This document shows, in pieces, positions 24,610 through 37,159 of a stretch of DNA of 64,000 nucleotides. Location of the stretch: the NCBI RefSeq assembly GCF_040802235.1, contig NC_133164.1:114222302-114286301 (forward strand), given 5' to 3'. The notes below the pieces were generated by a model. The model had not been told where the DNA came from and searched no databases. It worked only from the letters and a program-made list of their open reading frames with translations. Made by a program: the position numbers and the translations under genes. The stretch is from Manis javanica. Taxonomy: Eukaryota; Chordata; Mammalia; Pholidota; Manidae. Positions within the stretch are counted from its first letter, which is position 1. The number at the start of each line of letters is the position of its first letter.

Positions 24610-25590
24610 GGATTCCATTATTGACTTATTTACAGCTCTATTGGGCTATAATTTACCTATCATAAAATTCACACATTGTAAATTTACAATTCAAGAATTT
24701 TTGGTAAATTTCTAGAGTTGTGCATATACCACCACAATTTTGTTTTAGAAAATTTCCATCACCCTAAAAAGTTTCCTTATGCATGTTCCCACCCCCAGGC
24801 CCAGGCAACCATGCATTTGTTTTCTGTCTTTATAAATTTTTCTTTCCTTTGACATTTCATATAAATGGAATACTAAAATATGTAGTCTTTTGCATCTGGC
24901 TTCTTTCACTTAGCATATGCTTTTTGAAGTTTGTTAATTCTTATTATGTATCAGGTGAGCTTTTTTAAATTGCTGAATGTTATTCCATTTCATTGAAAGG
25001 ACAAATATTGTTTATCCATTTACCAGTTGATGGACATTTGGATTGTTCCCACTTTTTGGTCCCTGTGAATAATGTTGCTATGAACATTTAAATAAAGGTT
25101 TTTATGTAGATGTATGTTTTTATTTCTCTTGGGCAGATTTCAAGGAAATGTTGGGTCATATAAGGGTTTTTTTTAGCTTTTTAAGAGACTATCAGACTGT
25201 TTTCCAGTGTGGCCATATAATTTTACATTCCTATCAGCAGTATATAAAAGTTCTAGTTTCTCCACATCCTCACCAACATTCAGTTTTTTTATGATTGTAG
25301 CCATTCTAGAGAGTGAGAAGTGGTATTTCATTGTGGTTTAAATTTACATATACCTAGTAACTAATTAGGCTAAATATATTTTCATGTGCTTACTTGTCAT
25401 TTATATGACTTCTTTGGTGAAATGTATATTTAAATCATATGCCTGTTTTTAAATTAGGTTGTCTTCTTGTCTTATTAGTGAGTTGAAATAACTCATTATA
25501 TATATTACTACAAGTCCTTTATCAAATACTTGATGTGTGAATACCTTCTCATAGTCTGTGGCTTCTTTGAATTTTCTTATTGGTCTCTTT
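24610..25590 (-). repeat. L1M 3' region, antisense (first of two)
   Basis: 'attgggctataatttaccta', then 'catataaatggaatactaaa', then 'gttgatggacatttggattg', then 'atcctcaccaacattcag', is the well-known antisense L1M/HAL1 3' end. A second, similar element begins at about 25600 in the same orientation. Confidence 0.85.
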
Positions 25591-25599
25591 TAAAAAAAA

Positions 25600-26522
25600 A
25601 GCATAACAGCTTTTTGAGATAATTTACATATCATGAAATTCACAATTTAAAGTGTACAATTCAGTGGTTTTAATATAGTTGCAGAGCTGTGTAAATACCC
25701 CTGTTACCTATTTTTGGAACATTTCCAGCATCCTCTGAAGAAATCCCACCAACATTAGCATTCACTCCTCTTTCCTTTTACTCTCATCTCATGGAAGTCT
25801 TTATTCTACTTTCTGTCTCCACGGATTTGCCTCTTTTGGACATTTTATATAAATGACATCATATCTTATGGGGTTTTTATAAGTACGTTCTTTCACTGAG
25901 CATAATGAATTCAAGGTTCATCCAACTTATATAGTGAATCAGTACTTCATTGTTTCTTATGGCAGAGTAATATTCTGTTATACAGGTACTTCAGATTTTG
26001 TTTATTCATTCATCAACTGATGAATACTCATTTCCACTTTTTGGTTATTATGAATAACGCTGCTATGAACATTATGTATGTCAGTTTTGTGTGGACATAT
26101 ATTTTCATTTTCCTTAGGTATATACCTAAGATTGGAATTGCTGGGTTACATGGTATCTTTATGTTTATCATTTTGAGGAACTGCCAAATTGTTTTCCAAA
26201 GCAGCTCACCATTTTACAATCCCACAGCAGTATACGGGCATTCCAGTTTCTACTCAGCTTTGCCAATACTTGTTATATTCTGGCTTTTAAATTTTAACCA
26301 TCCTAGTGATGGTGAACTACTGTCTCATTGTAGTTTCAGAGTCTAGTTTATCAATATTTTCTTTGAAAGATAATACTTTTGGTGTTGTAGCTAAGAATTC
26401 TTTCCCTATCCAAGTTCACTAAGATCTTCTGTTTCCTTCTAGAAGTTTTATAGTTTAAACTTTTCCATTTGGGCCTGTGCTCTAATTGTATTTGTTTGTT
26501 TGTTTTTTGTCTGTCTTTGGGG

Positions 26523-26562
<40 letters not shown>

Positions 26563-27120
26563 TGAGGTAAGGGTTTAAGTTCAGTTTTTTTGAGTGTGGA
26601 TATGTAATCATCGCAACATCTTTTCTTAAAAAGATGATTCTTCCTATATTGAATTGTCTTGTTTTCTTTATCAAAATCAATTAATCATAAATATAAAGTT
26701 TTTTTGGTAGAGTCTCAATTTCATCTTATTGCTCTATGTGCCTACTGATATACCAACACCACATTGTCTTGATTACTGTAACTTTATAATAAGTTTTGTA
26801 ATCAGGAAGTATAATTATTTTATTCTTTTAAAAAATTGTTTTGGTTACTCTAGGTCTTGTGCCTTTTCATACAAAGTTTAGCATCAGCTTGTCCACTTAT
26901 TTAAAAAACCTACTGCATTGAACTTATAGATTAATTTGCTCAGTATATTTTCCAATCCATGAAAATCAAGTATCTCTCCATTTATTTAGTAATTTATTTC
27001 TTTCAGCAATATTTTGTAGATTTCTGAGTGCAAAACTTCCTTTGTTGAATTTAGTAACTTCTGATGCTGTTGTGAATGGAAATATTTTCTTAATTTATAT
27101 ATCAAATTATTATGTTGTAT
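25600..27120 (-). repeat. L1M element, antisense (second copy, runs into ORF2)
   Basis: Starts with 'tttgagataatttacatatc' and repeats the order seen in the copy upstream: 'tataaatgacatcatatctt', 'aacgctgctatgaacattat', 'ttggaattgctgggttacat'. It then passes into antisense ORF2 words (ctagaagttttatagtttaa; accacattgtcttgattact). Decayed. Confidence 0.85.
26527..26561. repeat. (GT)n microsatellite
   Basis: About 17 GT units inside the antisense L1. Confidence 0.95.
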
Positions 27121-27290
27121 ACTTTACATACAGTTCTTATTAAAAATAAAATAAAATAAAATAAAAATAAAAATTATATTAAGAAGCATGAATATAAGAT
27201 GTTTTAAGAGAATTTAAAAAGTGGGAGAGTAATAATATTAATAGTAATTAATATTAATATTAATATTTAATATATGTTGTTGAGTGATAC
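27120..27290. repeat. A/T-rich simple repeats
   Basis: A (TAAAA)n-like tract at about 27140-27170 and an 'attaatattaatatta' tract at about 27235-27270. Confidence 0.8.
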
Positions 27291-27399
27291 TTTTTCTAAT
27301 GCTAAAGAACTGAGTATTCTGTATTCATAAAATCTTTGAGCTTTTGGGACCAGACGCCTTCCTCTGGCTTAGGATAAAAGACAAACCAGTTCTGCTGCT

Positions 27400-27860
27400 T
27401 CCAACCATCACTCAGATGGCCACCCCCTTTAAAGTTTATTTTAAAAGACAAGGAAGAAAAAGAGGAGGTAATCCACCCAAGTTATGAGTAATAAGGTTTT
27501 AGGAAGTGCAGTGGCTCAAAATGCAGTAGGGATGGGCCACACATACAACAGAGATGTCATTAACCACAGTTGGAGGGAGTTCAGGGTCTTGACTGGTGCT
27601 TGCCCACCAGCTACAGATACCGGACCTTCTCACGCCACACGCGTTTGATCACGTGTTCAAGATCACCGTCTTTGGTATTACAAGTGTCCTCAATGGAGGT
27701 GGGCATGCCCACAAGTGGTAAAAGGATGGTAGTGGGAAAAAACCAAATGACACAGCTAAGCAACATCCTATTTGGCAAAGAGCAGAGGAGCTGCCGGTTA
27801 AGCCCTCTCTAGCGCCGACCGGTGCCGAATAATACCAAAGTAACAGTAGTACCACAGGCC
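27400..27860 (-). pseudogene. Possible processed pseudogene, parent unknown
   Basis: Read on the - strand there is a short open frame that ends in a basic segment (HVIKRVWREKVRYL, stop near 27600). About 150 nt of UTR-like sequence follows, then AATAAA at about 27430. CpGs (cacgcgtttgatcacgtg) exceed the local background. There is no clear poly-A tail or target-site duplication, and I do not recognise the parent protein. It could be chance or part of an old LTR element. Confidence 0.25.
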
Positions 27861-28369
27861 CTTCAAAGGTAACACGGACCAGGCTTGGTCAATCATTATT
27901 AACTCATACTTTCAGTCACAATAATGGATATGAGGGGTGGAAATGTGGCCTGAAACTTCATATAAAGATAGGGAGAGAGAAATTCTATTTCCTTGGGGGT
28001 TACCAGCTGGAATAAGGTAATCTAGGTATTAGCTGAAGTCAAACACTCGTCTTCTCATGATACAGGAAGCTTTCCTTTGTATAGTTGAAGCTGTGAACAA
28101 TACTGAGATTGATCAATACTTGGCATTGATGCCAAGAAATAGAGATATTCAACTATCTAGCTAGGTGTCTATGTATCCGATCACTCTGTTTTCACAGTTC
28201 TGCCAACCAGGGATGCCTGAAGTCCTAGTTGTTTTGAGGAATTCTTCTTCCTTCTGCTTCCTCTGCGTTTTTGTTATTGTTCCTAGATTGCTCCTCTATC
28301 CTCTGTACTGTATTGTTGATAGTAACTGAATATACTAATTCTGTCAGTTTGTATCTCAGCAGGAAGGAG

Positions 28370-28387
28370 ATGACACATTTAATTTTT
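28370..28387. repeat. Target-site duplication, left copy
   Basis: atgacacatttaattttt, identical to 28823-28840, flanking the retroposon between them. Confidence 0.9.
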
Positions 28388-28822
28388 TTTTTGAGAGGGC
28401 ATCTCTCATATTTATTGATCAAATGGTTGTTAACAACAATAAAATTCAGTATAGGGGGGTCAGTGCTCAATGTACAATCATTAATCCATCTCAAGCCTAA
28501 TTCTCGTCAGTCTCCAATCTTCTGAAGCATAACGAACAAGTTCTTACATGGTGAACGAATTCTTACATAGTGAATAAGTTCTTACATGGTGAACAGTACA
28601 AGGGCAGTCATCACAGAAACTTTCGGTTTTGATCACGCCTTATGACCTATAAACAATCAGGTCAAATATGAATATTTGTTTGATTTTTGTACTTGATTTA
28701 TATGTTGATCTCACATTTCTCCCTTTATTATTATTATTATTTTTATTTTTAATAAAATGCTGAAGTGGTAGGTAGATGCAAGATAAAGGTAGAAAACATA
28801 GTTTAGTGCTGTAAGAGGGCAA
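28388..28822 (-). mobile_element. Young L1-type retroposon (3' end fragment), antisense
   Basis: The element runs on the - strand and ends in a poly-A tail (poly-T at 28388-28392 on this strand), preceded by 'caataaatatgagagatgcc'. It is flanked by a perfect 18-bp target-site duplication, the mark of L1-machinery insertion. Internally it carries three tandem near-copies of 'gttcttacatggtgaac' (about 28540-28595) and a (TTA)n tract (about 28722-28745). It has no coding capacity. It is probably the 5'-truncated 3' UTR of a lineage-specific L1 or an L1-dependent non-autonomous element. I associate the sequence with pangolin genomes, but from memory only. Confidence 0.8.
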
Positions 28823-28840
28823 ATGACACATTTAATTTTT
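28823..28840. repeat. Target-site duplication, right copy
   Basis: atgacacatttaattttt, an exact copy of 28370-28387. Confidence 0.9.
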
Positions 28841-28929
28841 AACTAGGATTTTTGAAGATCATTTTTTTTACGTAAATTTTGTATTTGGAATAATTTCATA
28901 TTAAAAAAAAGTTGCAAAGCATAGAGACA

Positions 28930-29850
28930 AGTGGCCACAGATTCACAGGCTGCAAGGGACACCGGCTGTGGCTGGACATGTGGATACAATGGAGTCATAC
29001 AGACCACAGGGGACACACAGAAGGGGACGGAAGGACTAGATGACGACAGGGGGCAGACTCAGGCCACGGAGTGCAGGGGACAGGGATGGGGGTCTTTTGG
29101 CACGACTGTGCTGCAGTGGCGAGCAGAGGGTGGTGGGTCTGGGCAGGAGGCGCTGGGCGCAGGCTGCGCAGACCCTCTCGGCTCAGCCCGTCTTCCACAC
29201 TCTGTGGGGCCGCTTCACCACCTCCCTGTGGATGATGAGCACACCTCTGCATCTGGGCGGACCCGGCCGGGGTCGGGACGGTGCCCTCACACCACGCGTC
29301 GGGGATGCCCCCGGGATCTGCCAGCCCGGGCGCCCGTGGCCATGCCGCAGGTTGCGGCCGGCTCTCCGCGCAGCCCCGAGGGGCGCTCTTCCGACCCCGC
29401 TGCTCGCGCGAGAGCTGGGGAGCCGCGTGCGCGGGGGGCCTCGATGCGGCCGCGCCTCCCAGCCGGGTGCGCAGCGAGGCCGCACGGGGAGGCCCGGAGC
29501 GCCCCCTGCAGCCCTTGTTCCCACCAACCTCCCTGACCCGGTGGAGAACCCTCAGTGTTTGGGGCTGGCGGGGCTGGACTGGAGGAGTCTCACCTGATGG
29601 TCCCAGCGGGCCGGCACCCTGCGGCCCAGCGTGTCCTCGCAGAGGCCCTGGGAGACTGAACCTCCGCTGCGCTGGGTGGGAGCGGCGAGCGGGGCTCTGG
29701 GGCCTCCTCGGGCCTCCCCGGCCGCCACACCACCCGCCCTGGGGCCCAGGTTCCCGCGGGTGCATCCCTGCCCCACCAGTGACTGACTAGTGGTTGCTGT
29801 AGAGTTTACACGTGGCATCTTTAACCCCTCAGTGGCCATCTCCAGGGGAT
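28930..29850. other. CpG-rich island of unknown origin
   Basis: About 0.9 kb of GC-rich sequence, densest at 29130-29790 with many CpG, NotI-like (gcggccgc at about 29447) and BssHII-like sites. It is abruptly different from the AT-rich surroundings. It is not at the start of either serpin gene. Several long overlapping open frames on both strands reflect the GC content, and I recognise none of the proteins. On the - strand a segment ending at about 29594 is followed by a donor-like cag|gtgaga. It could be an orphan promoter CpG island, a GC-rich retrocopy of a 5' exon, or an unannotated transcript start. Confidence 0.6.
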
Positions 29851-31990
29851 GTTGTGCTACTTAATTTTTAAAAAGACATCTTTACGACAGTGTGCTTCCA
29901 TTTTGTCTGCTGTCCTTTGTGCTTTCGTAATTACAGATTTTATTCCTACATTTCTTAAAAACTCCACGCTACTCTTTTAGCTTTAAACAGTCAACTATCT
30001 TTTAGAAATGAGCAAAAATGTCTTTTATATGTACCCACAATTTATCATTTTGGTCATTCCTTTGTGCAGATTTAAGCTTGTCTTTGGTATAATTTCGTAT
30101 TGCCTGACGGAATTTTTTTGGTGGAGTTCAAGATCTGACTCCTAATGGCCCATATGATGGACCCTTGGGGACCCAAAGTTGGACTTTTCTCATCTTGCAT
30201 GAGAGTCCGAATTCCTAAACAGAAACAGCAAAGAGCAAGCAAGCAAAATTTTTAAGCCTGTAGTGTTCAATAGTGTAGCCACCAGCCACATGTGGTTACA
30301 TTACACTCAAATTAATTAAAATTACAAATTCGGTTACTGTATTGTTTATCTATTGGTGCCTCAAAAACGACACCAACATGCAGGAGCAGAGAAAAACCCA
30401 AATATTTCTGATCCTACATTTCCTATGGGTCAGGAATCTGTGCAGAGCTTAAGATCAGATGCTGATAAGAAAACAGAAAACTCCTCTCTTCAAAGTTATA
30501 ATTGCTCCAGACTTTTTCTTTTGGGATATCCCATGGCAGGATTCTGGAGGGACAAAGCATACTCCCAATAATTGTGGAAAGTGTTGGGGAAATACAGTAA
30601 AAAATAAAATATTCTTCCAACTCAGAAATCCTCTTGACAAAGAAAACAGTTTTATCATTGAATCAGCATTAAAACAGAATGTGATGGGCATCCCAGGCAA
30701 TATGCCAAGAGATCGCAAAAACAGAAGGAAGTTACATCCCATTGTATAGCCAATAACCCATTATTACATAACCTCAAACAATGAACAATAAACTAGTTTT
30801 CAAGTAAGAGGACCGGACAACACAATTTATCCAGAAGTTCACCCTGGATTCATCTGGTAATTGAGGTAACCATCTGTGTTAGCCAACCGGCTTTATCCAG
30901 AGAAAAAACAAACCCCCTATCTTTTGGGTAGGAGGTAGTTTTGCAACTTCACCCTCTGGCTTGGGTGCTTTCTCTTCCACAGAAACTGGGAGAGAGGGAC
31001 ATTGTTTACATTGTCCCTATCCTTTAAAGTTTACATTTCAAAGAGATGGCTCCCTGGTCCTTGAGAAGAGACATCCCTCAGCTCTAAAGCTGACAAAAGG
31101 CTTTACTTAGTTTCCAGATGCATTTATAGATGTTTCAAAGAGGAGAAAGTGCTTAGCATCACAAATTTGAGAAAAAGGAAAGGAGGGTGTGATCTTTTCT
31201 CTTATTGTCAACAGGGAGAATTAAGCCCTTTAAATTTGTATTTGTCCTTACGATTGCTATATTGACCTTGCATTTTCTCATTCAGTGTTAGGGCAGTTAA
31301 CCACAATCTGGTTATGACCACTGTCATATCTCACTCAAAAATACATGTAAAATAATGTGGTCATTGGGATCCTTTCAGTTCCTTTTCTCTCTCTCTTTTT
31401 TTTGAACTCATTACCTTGCTTTCTTTACCATTGTTTTCACTGTCTTGAACTAGTATTACCAGATGTTTGGAAATAGTAGACACCAAAACCACTTATTAGA
31501 ATTACAGGCTATAGAAAATAGTGCATCTTTGTAAACAGGAGGATAATTGCAGACTTTTCTGCTCTGTTTAATATGAGTCATATCTTATCCCAAGAGCAGT
31601 GAGTTATGTTGTAGTCTGTTCTTGGCTGTTGGATAAGCATATTAATGGAAATTAATATTTTTCTAAAAGCCACAGTAAGTTCATGCTAGATCCTTTAATA
31701 TATAAATCATAGTTATTTTAAAATTCCTCTGTGATAGTTCCTACATTTGTATCATCCTTGCCTCTGGTTCATTGATTGCTTTGTCTCTCTGGGTTACTTC
31801 ATAATGTGTGCATGTGTTTGTGGGTGCATGTGTCTTGTAAAGTTTCACTGAAAACCAAACTTTGTGTATGGCGCAGTGGAAACCAAGGGAAATTGCGTTT
31901 ATGCCTAGAATGGCCATGCCTCTTCTGCTATGCAATTAGGATGGGATATAGTGTCATTCTGTTACTGGGAAGCTACGTTTGGGGAGGTCT
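29850..31990. other. Intergenic, mostly unassigned
   Basis: A MER20-like hAT fragment (tagccaccagccacatgtgg) lies at about 30265-30340. The 30.35-31.2 kb part may be an old LTR or DNA-transposon fragment but I could not name it. No serpin exon was seen on either strand. Confidence 0.4.
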
Positions 31991-34830
31991 CTCTTTGCAC
32001 ACTAGGTGAAACCTCAGGCTGGATAGGGGAGGGTTCTTGACTCTGATCGAGAAAGAATTCTTGAACAGGTCGGATGAGTGTAGGTAAGGAAGGAATTCAT
32101 TAAAGCGGGAGTAGCAGGGAATGGCAGCAGCCCTGCAGGCAGCAGAGAGCAAGGAAGAACAGAGGGAGGAAGGGGAAGCTCCCTGAACTCCTGCTCGGCA
32201 CAGCGCAGATCCCTTGCCAACTCCTGAAGCCAGGGTCACCTGGCTCTGGGGTCTGCTCGAATCTGCAGGTATGGAAACTAAGCTGGAACTGCAGAGCACT
32301 GGGTGGAGTGCGATCACGTTCTGCGGACTTCCCAAAGGCCAAGGAAGGAGGTTTTGGGGCAGGCCTTTAAAAAGTATGATCGTAGAGCTGTAGTCCTGTC
32401 TGGGTCACCCAGGCAACGGGAACCCACAGGCCCAAATCAGAGATCTCAGTAGCCCTTCCCTATTTGTCTCAAGTGGGATAGAGAAAGTGAAGACTTATGC
32501 GTAAGTTCAGAAAATTGAATGAAATCGCAAAGTATCAAAGATGCTTACCACTGGAAGAGCACAGAGGCAAGACACAGTACGCTGAGTGGTGAGAAGGTTT
32601 TATGTAAGGCAAAGTATACACTTGAAGAAAGGGAAGTGCTGACAACATCAGAGAGGAGGTGTGCTTAGGGGCTTAAGATTCTGTCTTTTAAGGCTTTCAA
32701 GAACTTTCAAGGGGCAAAGGGCCGTGGTGGGGTGGGGCGTAGGCTTGATATGTAGTCTCATAATGTCTATCTCTAGTGACAGACATTAAGTCACCATCCA
32801 TAGTTTGTCCTCTATATTTCCTATAATATAAACATAACACAAGGAATTTCTTAATCCTATTCTTCTCCAAGATAGTGCTTACCCTCTAGTGGGAACATAT
32901 CATTTAAGAATACTTGCCCTGCCTTAAGATAGGGTCGGTTATAGTCTGATTATGATAAAATATGTTAGGAATCTTACCTCCTAACTCCCTGGTTTTTAAA
33001 ATGGAATCTTAGCCTTACCTCCTGTTCTTACTATACTATTTATGTGTCGGCATTCTCATCACAGGCAGGAAAAGTTAACCATGATGCTTGTCCCACATCC
33101 CTGCCCCCACCTCAGTCCCAGACAGGATTGGAGCTGAGTTTGTATTCTGTTGCTGCAGTGGCTGCCCTCAGTGAAGCCCTTGCTTTAACTTCTGTAGGGT
33201 TACCTTGTGGTTACGGTAGAGGCCTGATTGCTGGAAGATTTTCACCACATTCCTGCTCCACCTTGAACTTCCGACCTTCTTATGCACCTAGGCCTCCGAG
33301 GGGGCCTTTCTGCCTGTTTGGTGCCTGCTGGCCAAGGCTGAGGGGAAGGGGTGCTTTCTGGCTCCCCCTGGACACAGGACACCTCTGTGGTCTAGGCCTG
33401 GGACAATTTCATGCCAGTCCCCAAGGAGAAGAGGGCTTTTTCCTTTTCCTTATCCAGTCACATGAGCTTTCACCTCTGCTCCAGGAATGACAGAGCTTGC
33501 TGCCCTGTCTCAGCGTCCAAGAACCATTGTGTCTTCCTGGAGAAGAAGCAGGCATGGGTCACAAACTGGCCTGCTTTTTCTTAGCAACTTTTGGTTGTCC
33601 TTCCTCAGAACGAGAGGCTATTATTTTGGTTATGTATATGTCCTGATATATTTCCATGAGAAAGACAGTAGGATATCCCCCAGATCTCAGACAGGGCTAA
33701 TGTGGTTGGACATACATGGCAGTTTAAAGCAAGGAAGATTCAGATGTCAACAGGGTGGTGAGATCTAGTGTCGGGGTGGCCCCTGAGGACTGACTGGTTC
33801 CAGTCCTGTCAGGTCCAAATGAAGTATGTCAGTTCTAAATTTCCTTTTGTTCTCTTCTGTGAGATGAACAGTTTGGCCTAAGTGAGCGTTGGGGGTCTCT
33901 TCCAGCTCTCCACTCTGTAAGCTGAAATCTGTCCATTTTAGGCTTTGTTACATGAGGGTGGTGGGCCGGGTTTTCCCCACGGGTTTCTCTCAGCAGGGGA
34001 GGCTATTCGGTTTGGGGACACGGAGACCAGTCCTGGTGCATCTGCACCCAAGACACAATTCAATAATGTGTTTGCTAATCATTTATTTGTTCATTTGGTT
34101 GGTCATCACTGGTTAATCGTGTCTGTTGTGCATGGTTCCTCTGTGCCCAGTTCTCTAAAGGAGCCAAAGCAAAATGAGCCTGATTCCACCCCCATGTCGC
34201 CAGCCACCCCGTTGGCAGTATGTGCCGGTGAGCACACCCTCAGCAATGTGGGTAAGTGACCCAGGAGGCCAAGACAGAAAAGGGGATTGGACTCTGTGTG
34301 CAAGGTGGCAGCACTGACTGTCTGTGAAACTGCCTAGGAGACCTGGAACCATTGTTTAAATACAAGAAATCTCAGATCTTTAGCTCTGTTGGGCCCGGGT
34401 CAGCAAACTCCAGGATTTCTGCAAGCCTTTGTTCTTTAATAAGTTGAGCAAACATGAAGTGCAAGGGCTGTCACCTTGTTGCTGTGCTGCTGTTCATCGT
34501 GCTGTGTGCATGGAAGGCGTAATTCTTGTTTGCCTCTTCCCTGTGAAGCAATCGGTTAGGCAGAAAGGTCGTCTGACATTAATTAGTTCCTGGAATGGAT
34601 ATAGAACCTCACGATTCAACACTTTACAGACTCTTGCCTGGTTCGTAGGATACGCCCGGAAAGCTGGTCCCTTGGAAGTAATCAGATGGCCGTTGGCTCC
34701 AATCATAGACTCTGGGACGAAAAAGAACCTTAGAAGCAAAATCAGCAAGAAGCTTACATTAAATTACAACGTATACTTAATATGTGAAAAGTATACAAGC
34801 AAACATGCAAAATATACGAAACAAAGAGCA
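31990..34830. mobile_element. Possible old LTR/ERV-derived region
   Basis: Around 32020-32120 the order 'gggttcttgactctgatcga', 'gaaagaattcttgaacaggt', 'ggaaggaattcattaaagcg' resembles the R/U5 part of ERV1-class LTRs. The sequence to about 34.8 kb is moderately GC-rich, with broken open frames. No retroviral protein could be recognised, and no paired LTR was demonstrated. Boundaries are arbitrary. Confidence 0.3.
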
Positions 34831-36800
34831 GCCTGAGCTCTTCAGTAGGTCTGCTAAGCTGCTGCCATGCGTGGGGCCAGCCTCAGGCTTCAGAGAAGGC
34901 ACGGGTACCAGGACAGAGACGGGACTCCAGAAAATAATTTACTCCAACTGCCTAATTTGCAACTGAGGAAAATGAGGCCCAGAGGATTTTCTCAGGATTG
35001 CCCAGGAAATGGGACTAGTCACCTGATGTCAATCAGAGGGACATGAGGGACATGGTCTCTACTTGCCAGAACCCCCTGGAGCCTGTAGTCTGACCATTCC
35101 TTTACCCTTCCCTCCGGCTCTCACGTCCTCTCCCTTCTCTCTCCTTTCAGATCCTTCCATACTGACTTCCAGCTCCTTCCACCCTTCTTTTTTGTCTGGT
35201 ATTCTATAGAAATTTTTAAATATCTGTATACTTATTAATTAAAGTACTCTGTTTTGAGTCTTTATTTTACAAGTGGATGTTTTAAATATTTTATATTTAT
35301 CTCTCAGAGAAAGAGTACATTCATAAAACTGCTTAGTGATCCTGCATTTACTCTGTGATTTGAGTATCAGCCCTTCTCCCACCCCCAAAAAGAACCTCTT
35401 GTCCCTGTTCCACGTTCTCCCTCTTGGATCTTAGCTCTGGAGTAGTTTCTTTTCTTTTCATTTTTACTCCGCAAGTGAGACTCTGTTGTATATACAAGCC
35501 TCAGCTAATGGCACGGCATGTTTACTGTTTCCTGCTCTCAGTATTACTTGGTTGGAAATCTAAAAACAACAATGCAACTGCACAGTAATGTCCAGCTGTC
35601 AGCCAGTGCATTCTCTGGGTAAGCCTTTCTTTGGGGAGCTGCACTTGGCCTCCCCATGACACTAATCTAAACTCAGTAGAGTTCAGTCTCTAAGGAACAT
35701 GGGAACAGAGACAGTGGAGCCAGGCTAGGGTGGAGGGCTGGTGATTTTTTGAGAGATTGAGAAGCCAAGGAGGTAGGTCAGCCCTAGAACATCAAGTCAA
35801 GTATTTTAATTCAGGTCCTGTGGCCGTCAGAGGCAGGGTTTAATGGCGTTCCACAGACACACCAAATATTCCTAGTTTTGACACCATGAATGTTCCATTT
35901 CATTTCAGGTCCAGTCCCCTACCAGTCTAGCCAAAATACCAGGAGAAAGGCAGCTGAATGAGACTGCAGTTCCAAGACAGAAGCTGCAGGGTTGGTAGAT
36001 GGCAAGATTTCCTAGGATGAAGTGGAATCAGCAGGAGACATTAGGCAGCTGTGGAAGAAAGCATCACCTTCATAGCTGATAAATATGCTGTGCTGAATAT
36101 CCGGATTACTGATTAGAACTCAGAATGTCCTGCAACTAATAAATAAAAAGGACTTCTTCTCTCTTACTATTTTTATTTATTTATTTTTGTAACAAGAACA
36201 TCAGGAGCCATCTGGAACAAGCGTAGAAGACCATTTGCAAAACTTGGATGTCTCAGTAAGATCAATCGGGTCCAGCTCAGCCCAGCCCACCAGTTCCTAA
36301 GGAAGGGGATCACTTGGGAAGGATCTCTGACAGCAGCGGCTTGGTGGTTTTCCCTGCACTACGTAGCACACTAGAACCATGCCTGGCACAGAGAAGGTGG
36401 TCCGTAAATCCTGGATGACGATTCAAGGACTGTTTTTGTCAGATTCCTAGTGGGGAAAAAATTAGAAATTAGGCCCGGGAGCCACCATCTGTCACATCTC
36501 CCTTGCTGTGTATGATCGTGTATGCCAACTAAACATGTTCATTTCGCAGAATGAGATCAGCTAATCCTTGGCTCCTCTCATAAACTTCCAAGTTTTAAAG
36601 GACTTTATAGTGGATAACTGAACGGCTGTAGCTCTCCTGATGACTACAGCTGCACGGACGGAACAGGAGAGCGCTATGCCCTAACAAGGTCTCTTTTTTT
36701 TTAATGAATCAATTATGCTTTACACAACCAGAGAGCCAGTCTATGCTGGCTCTGTGGAGAAGCAAAAGCAAAAGAAAATACCTGCTTTCCCTCTGCGACC
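34830..36800. other. Intergenic, unassigned
   Basis: Contains a MIR-like word set at about 34960-35030 (aggaaaatgaggcccagagg) and another MIR/L2-like tail at about 36370-36410 (catgcctggcacagagaagg). Nothing else was recognised. Confidence 0.4.
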
Positions 36801-37150
36801 TTTCACTTATTTGGACTTTTTTATAGCTTTGATTTTACATTTAGGTCTATGATCAATTTTAAGTTTTGTGAGAGGTGTAAGGTTAGTGTTCCAGTTGTTC
36901 CAGTACCATTTGTGGAAAAGATTTTTTTTTTCCTCCATTAAATTGCTTTTGCTCCTTTGTCAAAAGTCAGTTAATTTTATTCATATGGGTCTGTTTCTGG
37001 GGTCTCTGTTCACTTCTCTTGGTTTATTTTGTCTATTCTTTTGAGAGTAGCATGTTGTTTTAATTATTGTAGCTTTATAGTAAGTTTTGACTCAGGTGGC
37101 GTCAATACTTTACCAAAGAAGACTTTATTTTTCTTCTTCAGTACTGTTTT
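36800..37150 (-). repeat. L1 ORF2 fragment, antisense
   Basis: 'ttacatttaggtctatgatc', then 'ccagttgttccagtaccatt', then 'ttgctcctttgtcaaaagtc', is antisense L1 ORF2. It is interrupted at about 37160 by another L1 3' end and resumes at about 37460. Confidence 0.85.
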
Positions 37151-37159
37151 GGGGATATG

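Noticed and set aside
28540-28595. Three regularly spaced similar units, considered as a CRISPR-like array
   Set aside because: The units are nearly contiguous, imperfect and internal to a mammalian retroposon flanked by target-site duplications.
28995-29765. 256-residue open frame on the - strand (and several on the + strand) in the CpG island
   Set aside because: Overlapping long frames in all directions, with Pro/Arg/Gly/Ala-rich compositions, are what GC-rich non-coding DNA gives. No domain or family is recognisable, so it was not called a gene.
33044-33490. 148-residue open frame
   Set aside because: Low-complexity Pro/Ser-rich translation inside a repeat-like, possibly LTR-derived region. 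No family recognised.
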